A DNA stretch of 63,473 nucleotides, from positions 1-63,473 of the forward strand of contig NZ_BOPA01000041.1 of assembly GCF_016863515.1 (NCBI RefSeq), given 5' to 3'. The notes below the pieces were generated by a model. That model was given only the letters and a program-made list of their open reading frames with translations. It was not told where the DNA came from and made no database searches. A program made the position numbers and the translations under genes. The stretch is from Micromonospora gifhornensis (GTDB lineage Bacteria > Actinomycetota > Actinomycetes > Mycobacteriales > Micromonosporaceae). Each line of letters starts with the position of its first letter. Position 1 is the stretch's first letter. Below, piece by piece: positions 30,387-37,995 of the stretch.

Positions 30387-32117
30387 ATGACCGACGACTA
30401 CTACGGCTACAGGCCGATCAGCTACCCGGCGTACGGGGGCATGCGCGATGACTACGCAGCCGACCGCGCGGCCCAGGCGACGCCGTACCAGCCCACCGAC
30501 TGGGACGGCGTCACCATCGAGCAGATGTGGGAGTACGTCCGCAAGGAGAGTGACGAGCGCACCGTGGCGCTCGCCGAGATGTGGCGGCGGGCGGCGAGTC
30601 TGCTGGAGTCGACCAGGGACAACCTCAAGCGGCACGCCGACGCGCTCGGCGCCAGGTGGAACTCTCCCGCCTCCCGGGTCTTCATGTCGAAGGTGGGTGC
30701 CACCCTGCACTCGCTCGACGAGTGGAAGAACGTGGCCAGCAGCAACGCCACAGGTCTGGACCAGTTGGCGCGCAAGATCTCGACCACGCAGCGGGAGATG
30801 ACTCAGCTCTGGCTGGAGTACAAGGCCGAGCAGCAGCATCAGCAGGACGTCTACGAGAAGGACAAGGCCAAGATCACCTTCAGCGACATCTTCGGCGACA
30901 AGCACAAGTCGTACGAGGAGGTCCAGAAGGAGTTCCACAAGCGCGCCAAGAACATCACCAAGCCGCTCGCCGACATGTACATCGACGTGTACATCTCGAA
31001 CATCTCGCGGGGCGGCAAGTTCAAGGGCCCGACCGAGGCGGCCCTCTTCGACGGCAGGACCGCACCCGGCGGCCCGGGGCGAACCGGCGGCCCGACCCGG
31101 CCGGGTGCCGTCCCGCCGGGTGCGCGGGGCACGCGGCCGGACCGGCCGGAGATGCCGAACCGGCCGGAGCAACCGACCCAGCCGGAGGTGGGTGCTCGGC
31201 CGCCGCAGCCCGGTGCGCCGACGCTGCCCGACGGCGTCGACCTCGCCGGTGGCACCGCAACCGTGGCTCCGCCGGGACCCGCGCCCACCCCGCCGCCGGT
31301 CACCGCCGCGCCGAACGCGCCCGGAACACCCGGCCCGCCGGTACCGCCGGTGGTGCCGCCGGGACAACGGCCTGGCGGCGGCAGTCCGGGCACGCCGAAC
31401 CCGGGTGGCCGGCCGAACGCACCTCGGGCCACCCTGCCGGGCTCGGGTGGCGCTTCCGGGCCGGGTGGTGGTCGCGGCCCCGCACCGAACCGTCCGACGC
31501 TGCCCGGTGCGGGCGGCGGCTCCGGCGCGCCGGCCAGCGGCCGGCGTGGGCCCGCACCGAACCGTCCGACGTTGCCGGGCAACACGGGTGCCCCCGGGCG
31601 TCCTGGCACCGGTGCGCTTCGCCCGAAGCCGTCGGCCAGCCCGCCACCGTCCAGCCCGCGTCTACCGGGCTCCACGGCACCGTCCGGCCAGCGGGGCGCA
31701 GCCTCGGGTCGGCCCGCCGTGCCACCGCCGAGCCTCGGTGGTCAACGCGGTGCGACCCCCGGCACCCCGTCCAAGGCGGGCGGGCCGCTCGGCAGCCGCC
31801 CCGCCACCCCGCCGGGTGGTCGGGCCAGCGGTCCGGGTGCGCCGGGCAGTGCCGGTCGGCCCGCTCTGAGTGGTCGTACCGGTGCCCCACGGCCGGCACC
31901 GACCACCGGGCCGGGTCCGTCGCTCAGCGGCCGGCGCGGCGCTGCGGCCGCACCTGGCCCGCGCAAGGGCGCCCAGCACGACCTGGAGCAGGAGACCTGG
32001 GAGTACGGCGACGGCGACGACGAACTGTGGGTCACCGAGTCCTCCGCCGTCGGGGTCGTCGAGGCACCGGCGGAGCACCGGCCTCGGGAGCAGGGCAGGA
32101 CGCTCGGCCAGAGTTGA
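30387..32117 (+). CDS. PPE/WXG-like putative secreted protein with Pro/Gly-rich tail
   Basis: A 576-aa protein. Residues about 40-210 are a long helical region (VTIEQMWEYVRKESDERTVALAEMWRRA, ALGARWNSPASRVFMSKV, then KAEQQHQQDVYEKDKAKI). The W-N-S-P turn near residue 91 is WXG/PPE-like. Residues about 225-540 are a Pro/Gly/Ala/Arg-rich disordered tail with imperfect repeats (GRGPAPNRPTLPG twice, GQRGA). The C-terminus becomes acidic (EQETWEYGDGDDELW). No signal peptide. The ATG at 30387 has GAGGAGCGGGG upstream. Length, helical head and low-complexity tail suggest an ESX-exported cell-surface protein. A 15-bp-stem terminator follows. Confidence 0.7.
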   Translation: MTDDYYGYRPISYPAYGGMRDDYAADRAAQATPYQPTDWDGVTIEQMWEYVRKESDERTVALAEMWRRAASLLESTRDNLKRHADALGARWNSPASRVFMSKVGATLHSLDEWKNVASSNATGLDQLARKISTTQREMTQLWLEYKAEQQHQQDVYEKDKAKITFSDIFGDKHKSYEEVQKEFHKRAKNITKPLADMYIDVYISNISRGGKFKGPTEAALFDGRTAPGGPGRTGGPTRPGAVPPGARGTRPDRPEMPNRPEQPTQPEVGARPPQPGAPTLPDGVDLAGGTATVAPPGPAPTPPPVTAAPNAPGTPGPPVPPVVPPGQRPGGGSPGTPNPGGRPNAPRATLPGSGGASGPGGGRGPAPNRPTLPGAGGGSGAPASGRRGPAPNRPTLPGNTGAPGRPGTGALRPKPSASPPPSSPRLPGSTAPSGQRGAASGRPAVPPPSLGGQRGATPGTPSKAGGPLGSRPATPPGGRASGPGAPGSAGRPALSGRTGAPRPAPTTGPGPSLSGRRGAAAAPGPRKGAQHDLEQETWEYGDGDDELWVTESSAVGVVEAPAEHRPREQGRTLGQS

Positions 32118-32123
32118 ACACGG

Positions 32124-32159
32124 ACGGGCCAGTCACCGCAGCATCGGTGACTGGCCCGT
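32124..32159. terminator. strong hairpin terminator after the PPE-like gene
   Basis: Perfect 15-bp inverted repeat (32124-32138 with 32145-32159) around a 6-nt loop, 7 bp after the stop of the PPE-like gene. It separates the eccC-substrate operon from the second mycosin gene. Confidence 0.85.
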
Positions 32160-32227
32160 ACCATGCGGTGAACGCCCGTTTTCGGCCGTCCCGCGACGAA
32201 CGAACCACAAAGGAAGGTAGGACGGGC

Positions 32228-33487
32228 ATGCGTGTCCTCACCCGACCGACTGCCGTCCTGGCGCTCAGCACCGTGAGTGCCCTGGCGGTGCTGACCCTGC
32301 CCGCGGCACCGGCCCTGGCGGATTCCACCCGCGACAACTCGTGGCACGTCAAGGCCCTGGAGTTGCCCGAGCTGCACAAGATCACCCAGGGCGAGGGTGT
32401 CGTGGTGGCGGTGGTGGACACCGGGGTCGACGCGAAACACCGGGACCTGAAGAACAACCTGCTGCCCGGCGCGGATCTCTACGACGACGACACCAAGGGT
32501 GGCGTCGACCGGGTGGGCCACGGCACCGGGATGGCGTCGCTGATCGCCGGGCACGGACATGGGCCGGGCGGCGGCGACGGGGTGCTCGGCGTCGCGCCGA
32601 AGGCCAAGATCCTGCCGGTGACGATCAAGAGTGAGCGGAGCCCGCTGATCGCACCCACGGCGCTCGCCGCCGGGATCAACTGGGCGGTCGACAACGGCGC
32701 GGACATCATCAACGTGTCGCTGGGCAGCAGCTTCAACGAGGAACTGGACCGCGCGGTCGCTCGGGCGTACCAGCGCAACGTGGTGGTGGTCGCCGCCGTG
32801 GGCAACCGCGAGGACATGATCATCAGCAACCCGGCCCGGCACCCGGCCACGATCGCCGTCAACGGCACCGACCGCAAGGGCGTCATCAGCAAGGAGGCCG
32901 CCCTGCCGGCCGAAGAGGTGAGCATCGCCGCGCCGGGTGAAGACATCGTCCAGGCCGCACCTGGCGACAAGTACGTCACCTCGCTCGGCAGCAGCAGCAG
33001 CGCCGCGCTCGTCTCGGGTGCCATGGCCCTGGTCAAGTCCAAGTACCCGGACCTGAACGCGTACGAGCTGTTCGAGCGGCTGCTGGAGACCGCCCGGGAC
33101 GCCGGTGACCCCGGCCGGGACCTGGACTACGGGTGGGGCGTGCTCGACCTGCGCACGGCACTGACCGGTGAGCCCGACGGCCGGGCCAGCCCACGGGCCA
33201 GTGCCCCACCGTCGGCCCAACTCGAACCGTGGCAGGTCAACCCTCGCGAACGCGAGGACGGCATCCTGATCTTCGTGTGGGCCGCCATCCTCGTCGTGCT
33301 CGTCGGCGGGGGCGTCGCCACCGTCTGGATGCTGCGCGACCGGTCGCGGCGTCGACAGGCCGCACTCGCCGACGACCACGACCACGAGCCCGTGCCGGTG
33401 GGAACCGCTCTCGGCGATGGGCCGCCGAACGACCCGGGCCAGCCTGCGGAGACCACGGACGACGTCTGGCGGCGGCCTCCCGGCTGA
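32228..33487 (+). CDS. mycP: mycosin-type subtilase (second copy)
   Basis: A 419-aa membrane-anchored peptidase S8. Signal peptide about 1-31 (ending ALA), D64 (AVVDTG), H98 (GHGTGMAS), oxyanion Asn193 (AAVGNR) and Ser256 in GSSSSAALVSG, which replaces the usual G-T-S-x-A-T-P motif. A membrane helix at about 347-368 (ILIFVWAAILVVLVGGGVATVW) is followed by a His/Asp-rich cytoplasmic tail (DDHDHEP). All catalytic residues are present. The ATG at 32228 has AAGGAAGG upstream. It follows a strong terminator, so it has its own promoter or a separate transcript with the small membrane gene behind it. Having a second mycosin in one locus is less common than one. Confidence 0.9.
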   Translation: MRVLTRPTAVLALSTVSALAVLTLPAAPALADSTRDNSWHVKALELPELHKITQGEGVVVAVVDTGVDAKHRDLKNNLLPGADLYDDDTKGGVDRVGHGTGMASLIAGHGHGPGGGDGVLGVAPKAKILPVTIKSERSPLIAPTALAAGINWAVDNGADIINVSLGSSFNEELDRAVARAYQRNVVVVAAVGNREDMIISNPARHPATIAVNGTDRKGVISKEAALPAEEVSIAAPGEDIVQAAPGDKYVTSLGSSSSAALVSGAMALVKSKYPDLNAYELFERLLETARDAGDPGRDLDYGWGVLDLRTALTGEPDGRASPRASAPPSAQLEPWQVNPREREDGILIFVWAAILVVLVGGGVATVWMLRDRSRRRQAALADDHDHEPVPVGTALGDGPPNDPGQPAETTDDVWRRPPG

Positions 33488-33514
33488 GCCATCGGACCTC
33501 AGGAGGTCACACCC

Positions 33515-33976
33515 ATGTCGACCACCCCGACCGGAGCGTCTCCGCCGCCGCCCGGTCGACGGCCGATCGTCGTCACGCTTGCCGTCGTCCTGATGGTGCC
33601 GTCGATCGTGACCTGGCTGATCGCCGGCATCGCCTTCTTCCGGGCGATGCTTGCCGCCGAGGGCACCGGGCTGGGTCGCGTCCTGGTGGTCGGCATCGGC
33701 GCGGGGGTGCTCGCGATCGCGCTGCTGATGGTGCTGCTCGCCGCGCTCGGGATACTCATGGCGTGGACCGGTGACAGCGCACAGGGGCTGGCCGTGCCGG
33801 CAGGCTTCACCTTCGGGTTGTTCGTCGTCGTCATCGTCGTACTGCTGGTGCAGGGCAAACTGACCTTCGAGCCGACGATGGTCACCCCACTTGTCGTGGG
33901 CGGGCTGGCCGGCGTGGCACTGGCCCTGGTCAAGAGCCCGCCGGCACGCGCCTGGTTCGCCGGCCGACGGCGCTGA
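33515..33976 (+). CDS. hypothetical four-helix membrane protein
   Basis: A 153-aa protein with a Pro-rich N-terminus (GASPPPPGRRP) and four predicted membrane helices at about 18-42, 55-82, 93-113 and 121-140. No recognised family. The ATG at 33515 has AGGAGG 8 nt upstream and lies 27 bp after the second mycosin gene, so the two are probably co-transcribed. It converges on the SseB-family gene 18 bp away. A role in the secretion complex is possible from position only. Confidence 0.65.
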   Translation: MSTTPTGASPPPPGRRPIVVTLAVVLMVPSIVTWLIAGIAFFRAMLAAEGTGLGRVLVVGIGAGVLAIALLMVLLAALGILMAWTGDSAQGLAVPAGFTFGLFVVVIVVLLVQGKLTFEPTMVTPLVVGGLAGVALALVKSPPARAWFAGRRR

Positions 33977-33994
33977 CCCCGACGTCCAGGCCGG

Positions 33995-35281
33995 TCAGGC
34001 GGATGACCAGCGGCGGGCGGTGGCGTCGAAGCGGGCCAGGAACTCGTCCCGGCCGTCCTGGTGCAGGCAGCGCAGTTCGGTACCGTCCGGGACGGCCAAC
34101 GACTCCATGCGCGGCTGCCCCTGGCCCCACTCCGGCGGCGTGCTCTCGTCGGGCGGCCAGCGCAGCACGGCCACCCACTCGTCCGACTCCTCGAAGGGCG
34201 AGCCCGGGCCGAGCAGTCCCAGCCGCCGGTAGAGCCGGACCGGGGTGTCCCGCCCGGGGCCGTACCAGGCGTGCACCAGGCCGGCCGCGCGGTCGTACCC
34301 GTCGTCGAGATAGGACGCGAGGTAGCGGTGCGGGATGACCAGTTGCAGCCGCAGCGGGACGTCCGGATCGGGGCCCTCGTCGACGTTGTCGACCGTCGGC
34401 TCCGCCGCTGGGCGGGGCGCAGGTACGCCCACCGTCGAGGGGTCGGCGTACGCGGCGCTCACCCGCCGGGTCCGCTCCTGCTCGGCGGCGTCGTCGAGGA
34501 CGTGACGCAGCTCGCCGAGCCAGTCACGTAGGGTCAGCACCGCCTCGCCGGGCAGCGCCGCGGCCAGCGGTGTCTCCGGGTTGAGCGACAACTGCCAGGA
34601 GGCGTCCGGCCAGTGTTCGGTGAGCTGGAGACTGCTGACCGCCACCAGGTCGTGATCGCCGAGCGCCTGCCGCAGCCGGGCCTCCGAGGTGAACACCGGC
34701 AGGCTCGGCCGGCCCTGCTCGTCCGGCAGACACCACCAGGGGAAATCGGGATCCCCGAGGTCACGGGTCGCCGGCCCGTCGGGCCGCAGGGGGAGCAGGA
34801 GTTCGGTCCGCAGCAGCGCGGACATCAGGGCGTCCGGATCCTGTTGGCGGACCGCCTCCCGCAGCGGCCGTTCCGCCTCGACCAGGGCGGCGGCGAGGCT
34901 GGTGAGTTCGTCGGCGGTCAGCCGTACGGCGATGGGCAGGCCGGCGTTCACGGCCAGCATCCAGCGCTCGTCGGGCCAGTCGACGGCGAGGTCGGTCAGC
35001 ACCGACACCCGGTAGGTGACGTCCTGGCCGGGCAGCCCGGCGGCGATCGCCGCCGGAGACGTGTAAGCCATCACGTGGGTGACGCCCTCGTGGTGCCCCG
35101 TCGGCCAGGGCACCGGCGTTCCGGCGGTCGCCGCCGCCGGCACCGGCAGCAGTAACGGCCCGGAGGCGAGCGCGGCGAGGAATGCCGTGTCGTCCTCCTG
35201 CTCGGCGGCGGCCAGCAGCTCGCGTTCGGTGACGGTGGTCGGTTGCCAGCCGGTGGCGGTGATCGGTTGCGGGTCGGTCAC
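33995..35281 (-). CDS. SseB-domain protein (two repeats)
   Basis: A 428-aa soluble protein with two SseB-like repeats. The first spans about 20-150 (LLAAAEQEDDTAFLAALASGPLLLPVP, then GVTHVMAYTSPAA) and the second about 155-265 (LREAVRQQDPDALMSALLRTELLLPL, then PSLPVFTSEARLRQAL). A C-terminal domain about 310-425 ends in HQDGRDEFLARFDATARRW. SseB-type proteins recur in actinobacterial type VII toxin loci, where their role is unclear. The ATG at 35281 overlaps the TGA of the upstream SUKH-3 gene (ATGA), so YwqJ, SUKH-3 and SseB form a tightly coupled three-gene operon. Confidence 0.8.
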   Translation of the reverse strand: MTDPQPITATGWQPTTVTERELLAAAEQEDDTAFLAALASGPLLLPVPAAATAGTPVPWPTGHHEGVTHVMAYTSPAAIAAGLPGQDVTYRVSVLTDLAVDWPDERWMLAVNAGLPIAVRLTADELTSLAAALVEAERPLREAVRQQDPDALMSALLRTELLLPLRPDGPATRDLGDPDFPWWCLPDEQGRPSLPVFTSEARLRQALGDHDLVAVSSLQLTEHWPDASWQLSLNPETPLAAALPGEAVLTLRDWLGELRHVLDDAAEQERTRRVSAAYADPSTVGVPAPRPAAEPTVDNVDEGPDPDVPLRLQLVIPHRYLASYLDDGYDRAAGLVHAWYGPGRDTPVRLYRRLGLLGPGSPFEESDEWVAVLRWPPDESTPPEWGQGQPRMESLAVPDGTELRCLHQDGRDEFLARFDATARRWSSA

Positions 35282-35763
35282 CAGCTGCCGTCCTCGCGTA
35301 CCCGGGACGGTTGGCGGCCGAGCAGCAGCGTGCCGAGCGCCTCGTCGACACTCTCCCCGAGGAACCAGTCACCCGTGTGATCAAGCACGAACACCCGGCC
35401 CTGCTCGTCGATGGCGAGGATGCCGGTGCCGTCACCCTCCTCACCGAGCGGACTGAGCGGTGCCCCGGTCACCGAGGCCAACTCCGCAAGCGTTTCCACG
35501 CAATGGCGGACCCGGAACGGGTCGAGGTGGATGTCGCTCGGCGCGATCTGCTCACCCTCACCCTGCGGGTGCAGCCGCAACCCACCGAACTCGGCGTACG
35601 CCTGCACCGCGGCAGTCGTCATGACGTGCTGGCGGCCGTCGGGGGTGGCGTCGGCGGCGATGCGCAGCGCCCACTCGCGGGCCCGCTCCTCGTCGCGCCG
35701 TCCGGGTGACCAGCCGGCAGCGGCGAGGATCTCGGCCACCTGGGGCGGAAAGCGCTCGGTCAT
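35278..35763 (-). CDS. SUKH-3-domain immunity protein
   Basis: A 161-aa cytoplasmic protein: FPPQVAEILAAAGWSPGRRDEERA, YAEFGGLRLHPQGEGEQIAPSDI, TGAPLSPLGEEGDGTGILAIDEQGRVFVLDHTGDWFLGESVDEAL. This is the SUKH-3 pattern, matching the C-terminal domain of the 23324 gene. The ATG at 35763 overlaps the stop of the upstream YwqJ-type deaminase gene by 4 nt, and its own stop overlaps the SseB-family gene. Direct coupling to a deaminase gene makes it the likely immunity protein for that enzyme. The frame is open further upstream, but that part overlaps the deaminase gene and is not protein-like. Confidence 0.85.
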   Translation of the reverse strand: MTERFPPQVAEILAAAGWSPGRRDEERAREWALRIAADATPDGRQHVMTTAAVQAYAEFGGLRLHPQGEGEQIAPSDIHLDPFRVRHCVETLAELASVTGAPLSPLGEEGDGTGILAIDEQGRVFVLDHTGDWFLGESVDEALGTLLLGRQPSRVREDGSW

Positions 35764-36143
35764 GTCAACGCCTCCATACCGCACCAGTCCAGCAGGGCGG
35801 CGCACGATCGGCAGGGCGGCTGGACCTCGCCGTGCCGCGGGTCGCCCTCCTCCCGTACCCGGGTCAGTCGCACCTTCGCCCCCCACAGCAGCGCGCGGGC
35901 CCGGGCGGCGTCGACCGGCGGCCCGTCCGCCTCGGCGGCGTACAGCCGGTCGGATATCAGCACCGGCTCGGCGCACCAGCCGGTGAACCGCTCCCGTTGC
36001 CCGACCGGCAGCCCGTGCAGGAACCGCCGGACGATCGGATGCAACTCCGGTGCCGTCCGGCCGCGTACGGAGGTGTGCGTGTGGATGGTCCCGTCGACCA
36101 GCAGTGCACCCGCCACCAGCGGCAGCGTCCGCAGCTCGGTCAT
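35760..36143 (-). CDS. stand-alone YwqJ-type deaminase
   Basis: A 127-aa protein consisting of little more than a YwqJ-like deaminase domain: GWCAEPVLISDRLY near residue 55 supplies the first Cys ligand and catalytic Glu, and QPPCRSCAALLDWCG near residue 112 supplies the P-C-x-x-C pair. It is related to the deaminase domain of the giant effector, including the PPCRSCA block, but has no export domain. The ATG at 36143 was chosen as the only start with a short, domain-sized product. First gene of an overlapping operon with SUKH-3 and SseB genes. It could be an orphan toxin tip or a domesticated regulator. Confidence 0.8.
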   Translation of the reverse strand: MTELRTLPLVAGALLVDGTIHTHTSVRGRTAPELHPIVRRFLHGLPVGQRERFTGWCAEPVLISDRLYAAEADGPPVDAARARALLWGAKVRLTRVREEGDPRHGEVQPPCRSCAALLDWCGMEALT

Positions 36144-36284
36144 CCGTCCCCCCGCAGTCGAGAGTGTCCCGGCACCAGAAGTCGACCAGGGCGCCCGACG
36201 CAGCCTAGCGAGCGGGGCTCCATGGCATGGACCGGCTGGGATATCGTCGGCCCAACCCCTCATCGCCGTACGAAGCCCGGAGTC

Positions 36285-37964
36285 ATGACGCGCACCCTTC
36301 TCGTCGCCCCGGATCAGCCCGGCGCCTACCCCTCCATCGGGGAGGCTCTGGCGGTGGCCGGCGACGACACAGTCGTCTCGGTCAGCCCTGGCACCTACTA
36401 CGAGGCGCTGTTCGTCAACGACCGTGCGGTCACCGTCGTCGCCGCGCAGGGCGTCGGAACGGTCACCATCGACGCCTCCTCCGGGGCGTACCCGACGGTT
36501 TCCTGCAACTCGGGTCGGCTGGAGTTGCGCGACCTCGTGCTCAAGGCGGGCGACGCGCCGGTGGTGGTGGGCGACCGGGCCACGCTCACCATGAGCGGCT
36601 GCGAACTGAGCGCCGGCTTCGGTGCGGCCATCCAGGTGGCCGGCCGCTCCGAGTTCACCCTGACCCGCTGCCGGGTCACCGGCGGGCGGTACGGCCTGGT
36701 CGTCGAGGACTCCGACGGCACCGTCGAGGGCTGCGAGTTCGCCGACCTCAGCGAGGACGGCATCATCGTGCGCATCGGGGCCGCCCCGACGATCCGCACC
36801 AGCACGGTGACCCGCTGCGGCAACCGAGGCATCTACATCTACCAGTACGGTCGGCCGACGATCGAGGCCTGCGACATCTCCCAGACCGGGCACGCCGGGG
36901 TGGCGGTGGTGCACCAGAGCGTCCCCGTGCTGCGGCGCTGCCGGATCCGGGACACGCGTGGGCCGGCGATCTCCTTCGCCCGTGGCTGCCAGGGCACGGT
37001 AGAGGAGTGCACCACCGAGAACACCGCCCAGCCGGCGATCGAGGTCGCCGAGGGGGCCGCGCCGACCATCGTGGAGGGTACGGCGAGCCGGAAGGCGACC
37101 TACGGTGCGGACGCCGCGCGGGCCGCCACCCCGCAGGACACCGCCCGGGTGGACAAGCTGCTGGCCGAGTTGGAACAGATGGTCGGCCTGGAGTCGGTGA
37201 AGGACGAGGTCCGCGCCCTCATCGACGAGATCCAGGTCAACGAGTGGCGACGCAGCGCCGGGCTGCCGGTCGGTGCGGTCAGCCATCACCTCATCTTCGC
37301 GGGTGCGCCCGGTACGGGTAAGACCACCGTGGCCCGCATCTACGGTGACCTGCTCGCCGCGTTGGGTGCGCTGCCCGGCGGCCCGTTCCGCGAGGTGTCG
37401 CGGCGGGACCTGGTCGGTCAGTACATCGGCCACACCGCCGAGAAGACCGCCGCCGCGTTCGAGCAGGCGCGCGGTGGCGTGCTCTTCGTCGACGAGGCGT
37501 ACACCCTGTCCCGGTCCTCCGGCAGTGGCGGTGACTTCGGGCAGGAGGCGATCGACACGCTTGTCAAGCTGATGGAGGATCACCGCGACGAGATCGCGGT
37601 GATCGCCGCCGGCTACACCGGCGAGATGCTCCAGTTCCTCGACGCCAACCCCGGCCTGGCCTCCCGTTTCGCCAAGACGATCGAGTTCGGCAACTACAGT
37701 CCCGACCAGCTCGTCGTCATCGTGGAGCGGATGGCCGGTGGCGACGAGTACCTGCTCGCCGAGGGCGTGACCGACGTGCTCCGGGAGCACTTCGGCACGA
37801 TCGAGCGGGACCAGAACTTCGGCAACGCCCGCGAGGCCCGCAAGCTGTTCGAGGGCGTACGCAAGGCGCAGGCGCAGCGGCTGCGCCAGTCCGGCCAGCG
37901 ACCCAGTCTCGACGAGTTGCGTACCGTGACCGTAGCCGACGTGCGTACCGCGATCGGCCGTTGA
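36285..37964 (+). CDS. beta-helix / CbxX-CfqX AAA+ ATPase (EccA-like)
   Basis: A 559-aa fusion. Residues about 1-265 are a right-handed parallel beta-helix with repeating turns (LVVEDSDGTVEGCEFADLSEDG, IRTSTVTRCGNRGIYIY, IEACDISQTGHAGVAV, RRCRIRDTRGPAISFA). Residues about 285-559 are a CbxX/CfqX AAA+ domain like EccA: Walker A 340-347 (GAPGTGKT), Walker B D403-E404 (LFVDEAY), sensor region FGNAREARKLFE. EccA-type ATPases work in the cytosol with ESX substrates and chaperones. Here the usual TPR-like N-terminus is replaced by a beta-helix. The ATG at 36285 was chosen for its fit to the beta-helix start. It leads the eccE operon, 31 bp before the next gene. Confidence 0.85.
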   Translation: MTRTLLVAPDQPGAYPSIGEALAVAGDDTVVSVSPGTYYEALFVNDRAVTVVAAQGVGTVTIDASSGAYPTVSCNSGRLELRDLVLKAGDAPVVVGDRATLTMSGCELSAGFGAAIQVAGRSEFTLTRCRVTGGRYGLVVEDSDGTVEGCEFADLSEDGIIVRIGAAPTIRTSTVTRCGNRGIYIYQYGRPTIEACDISQTGHAGVAVVHQSVPVLRRCRIRDTRGPAISFARGCQGTVEECTTENTAQPAIEVAEGAAPTIVEGTASRKATYGADAARAATPQDTARVDKLLAELEQMVGLESVKDEVRALIDEIQVNEWRRSAGLPVGAVSHHLIFAGAPGTGKTTVARIYGDLLAALGALPGGPFREVSRRDLVGQYIGHTAEKTAAAFEQARGGVLFVDEAYTLSRSSGSGGDFGQEAIDTLVKLMEDHRDEIAVIAAGYTGEMLQFLDANPGLASRFAKTIEFGNYSPDQLVVIVERMAGGDEYLLAEGVTDVLREHFGTIERDQNFGNAREARKLFEGVRKAQAQRLRQSGQRPSLDELRTVTVADVRTAIGR

Positions 37965-37995
37965 TCATGTCGGGCCGGTCAGGGAGGGGCGCGCG

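Noticed and set aside
30581..32227. Upstream extension of the second mycosin
   Set aside because: The open frame overlaps the PPE-like gene in another phase; a signal peptide and ribosome site mark the true start at 32228, after a strong terminator.
35764..37790. Upstream extensions of the YwqJ and SUKH-3 genes
   Set aside because: The minus-strand frames stay open opposite the beta-helix/AAA+ gene and inside the deaminase gene, but give low-complexity translations. Overlap-coupled short genes explain the region better.
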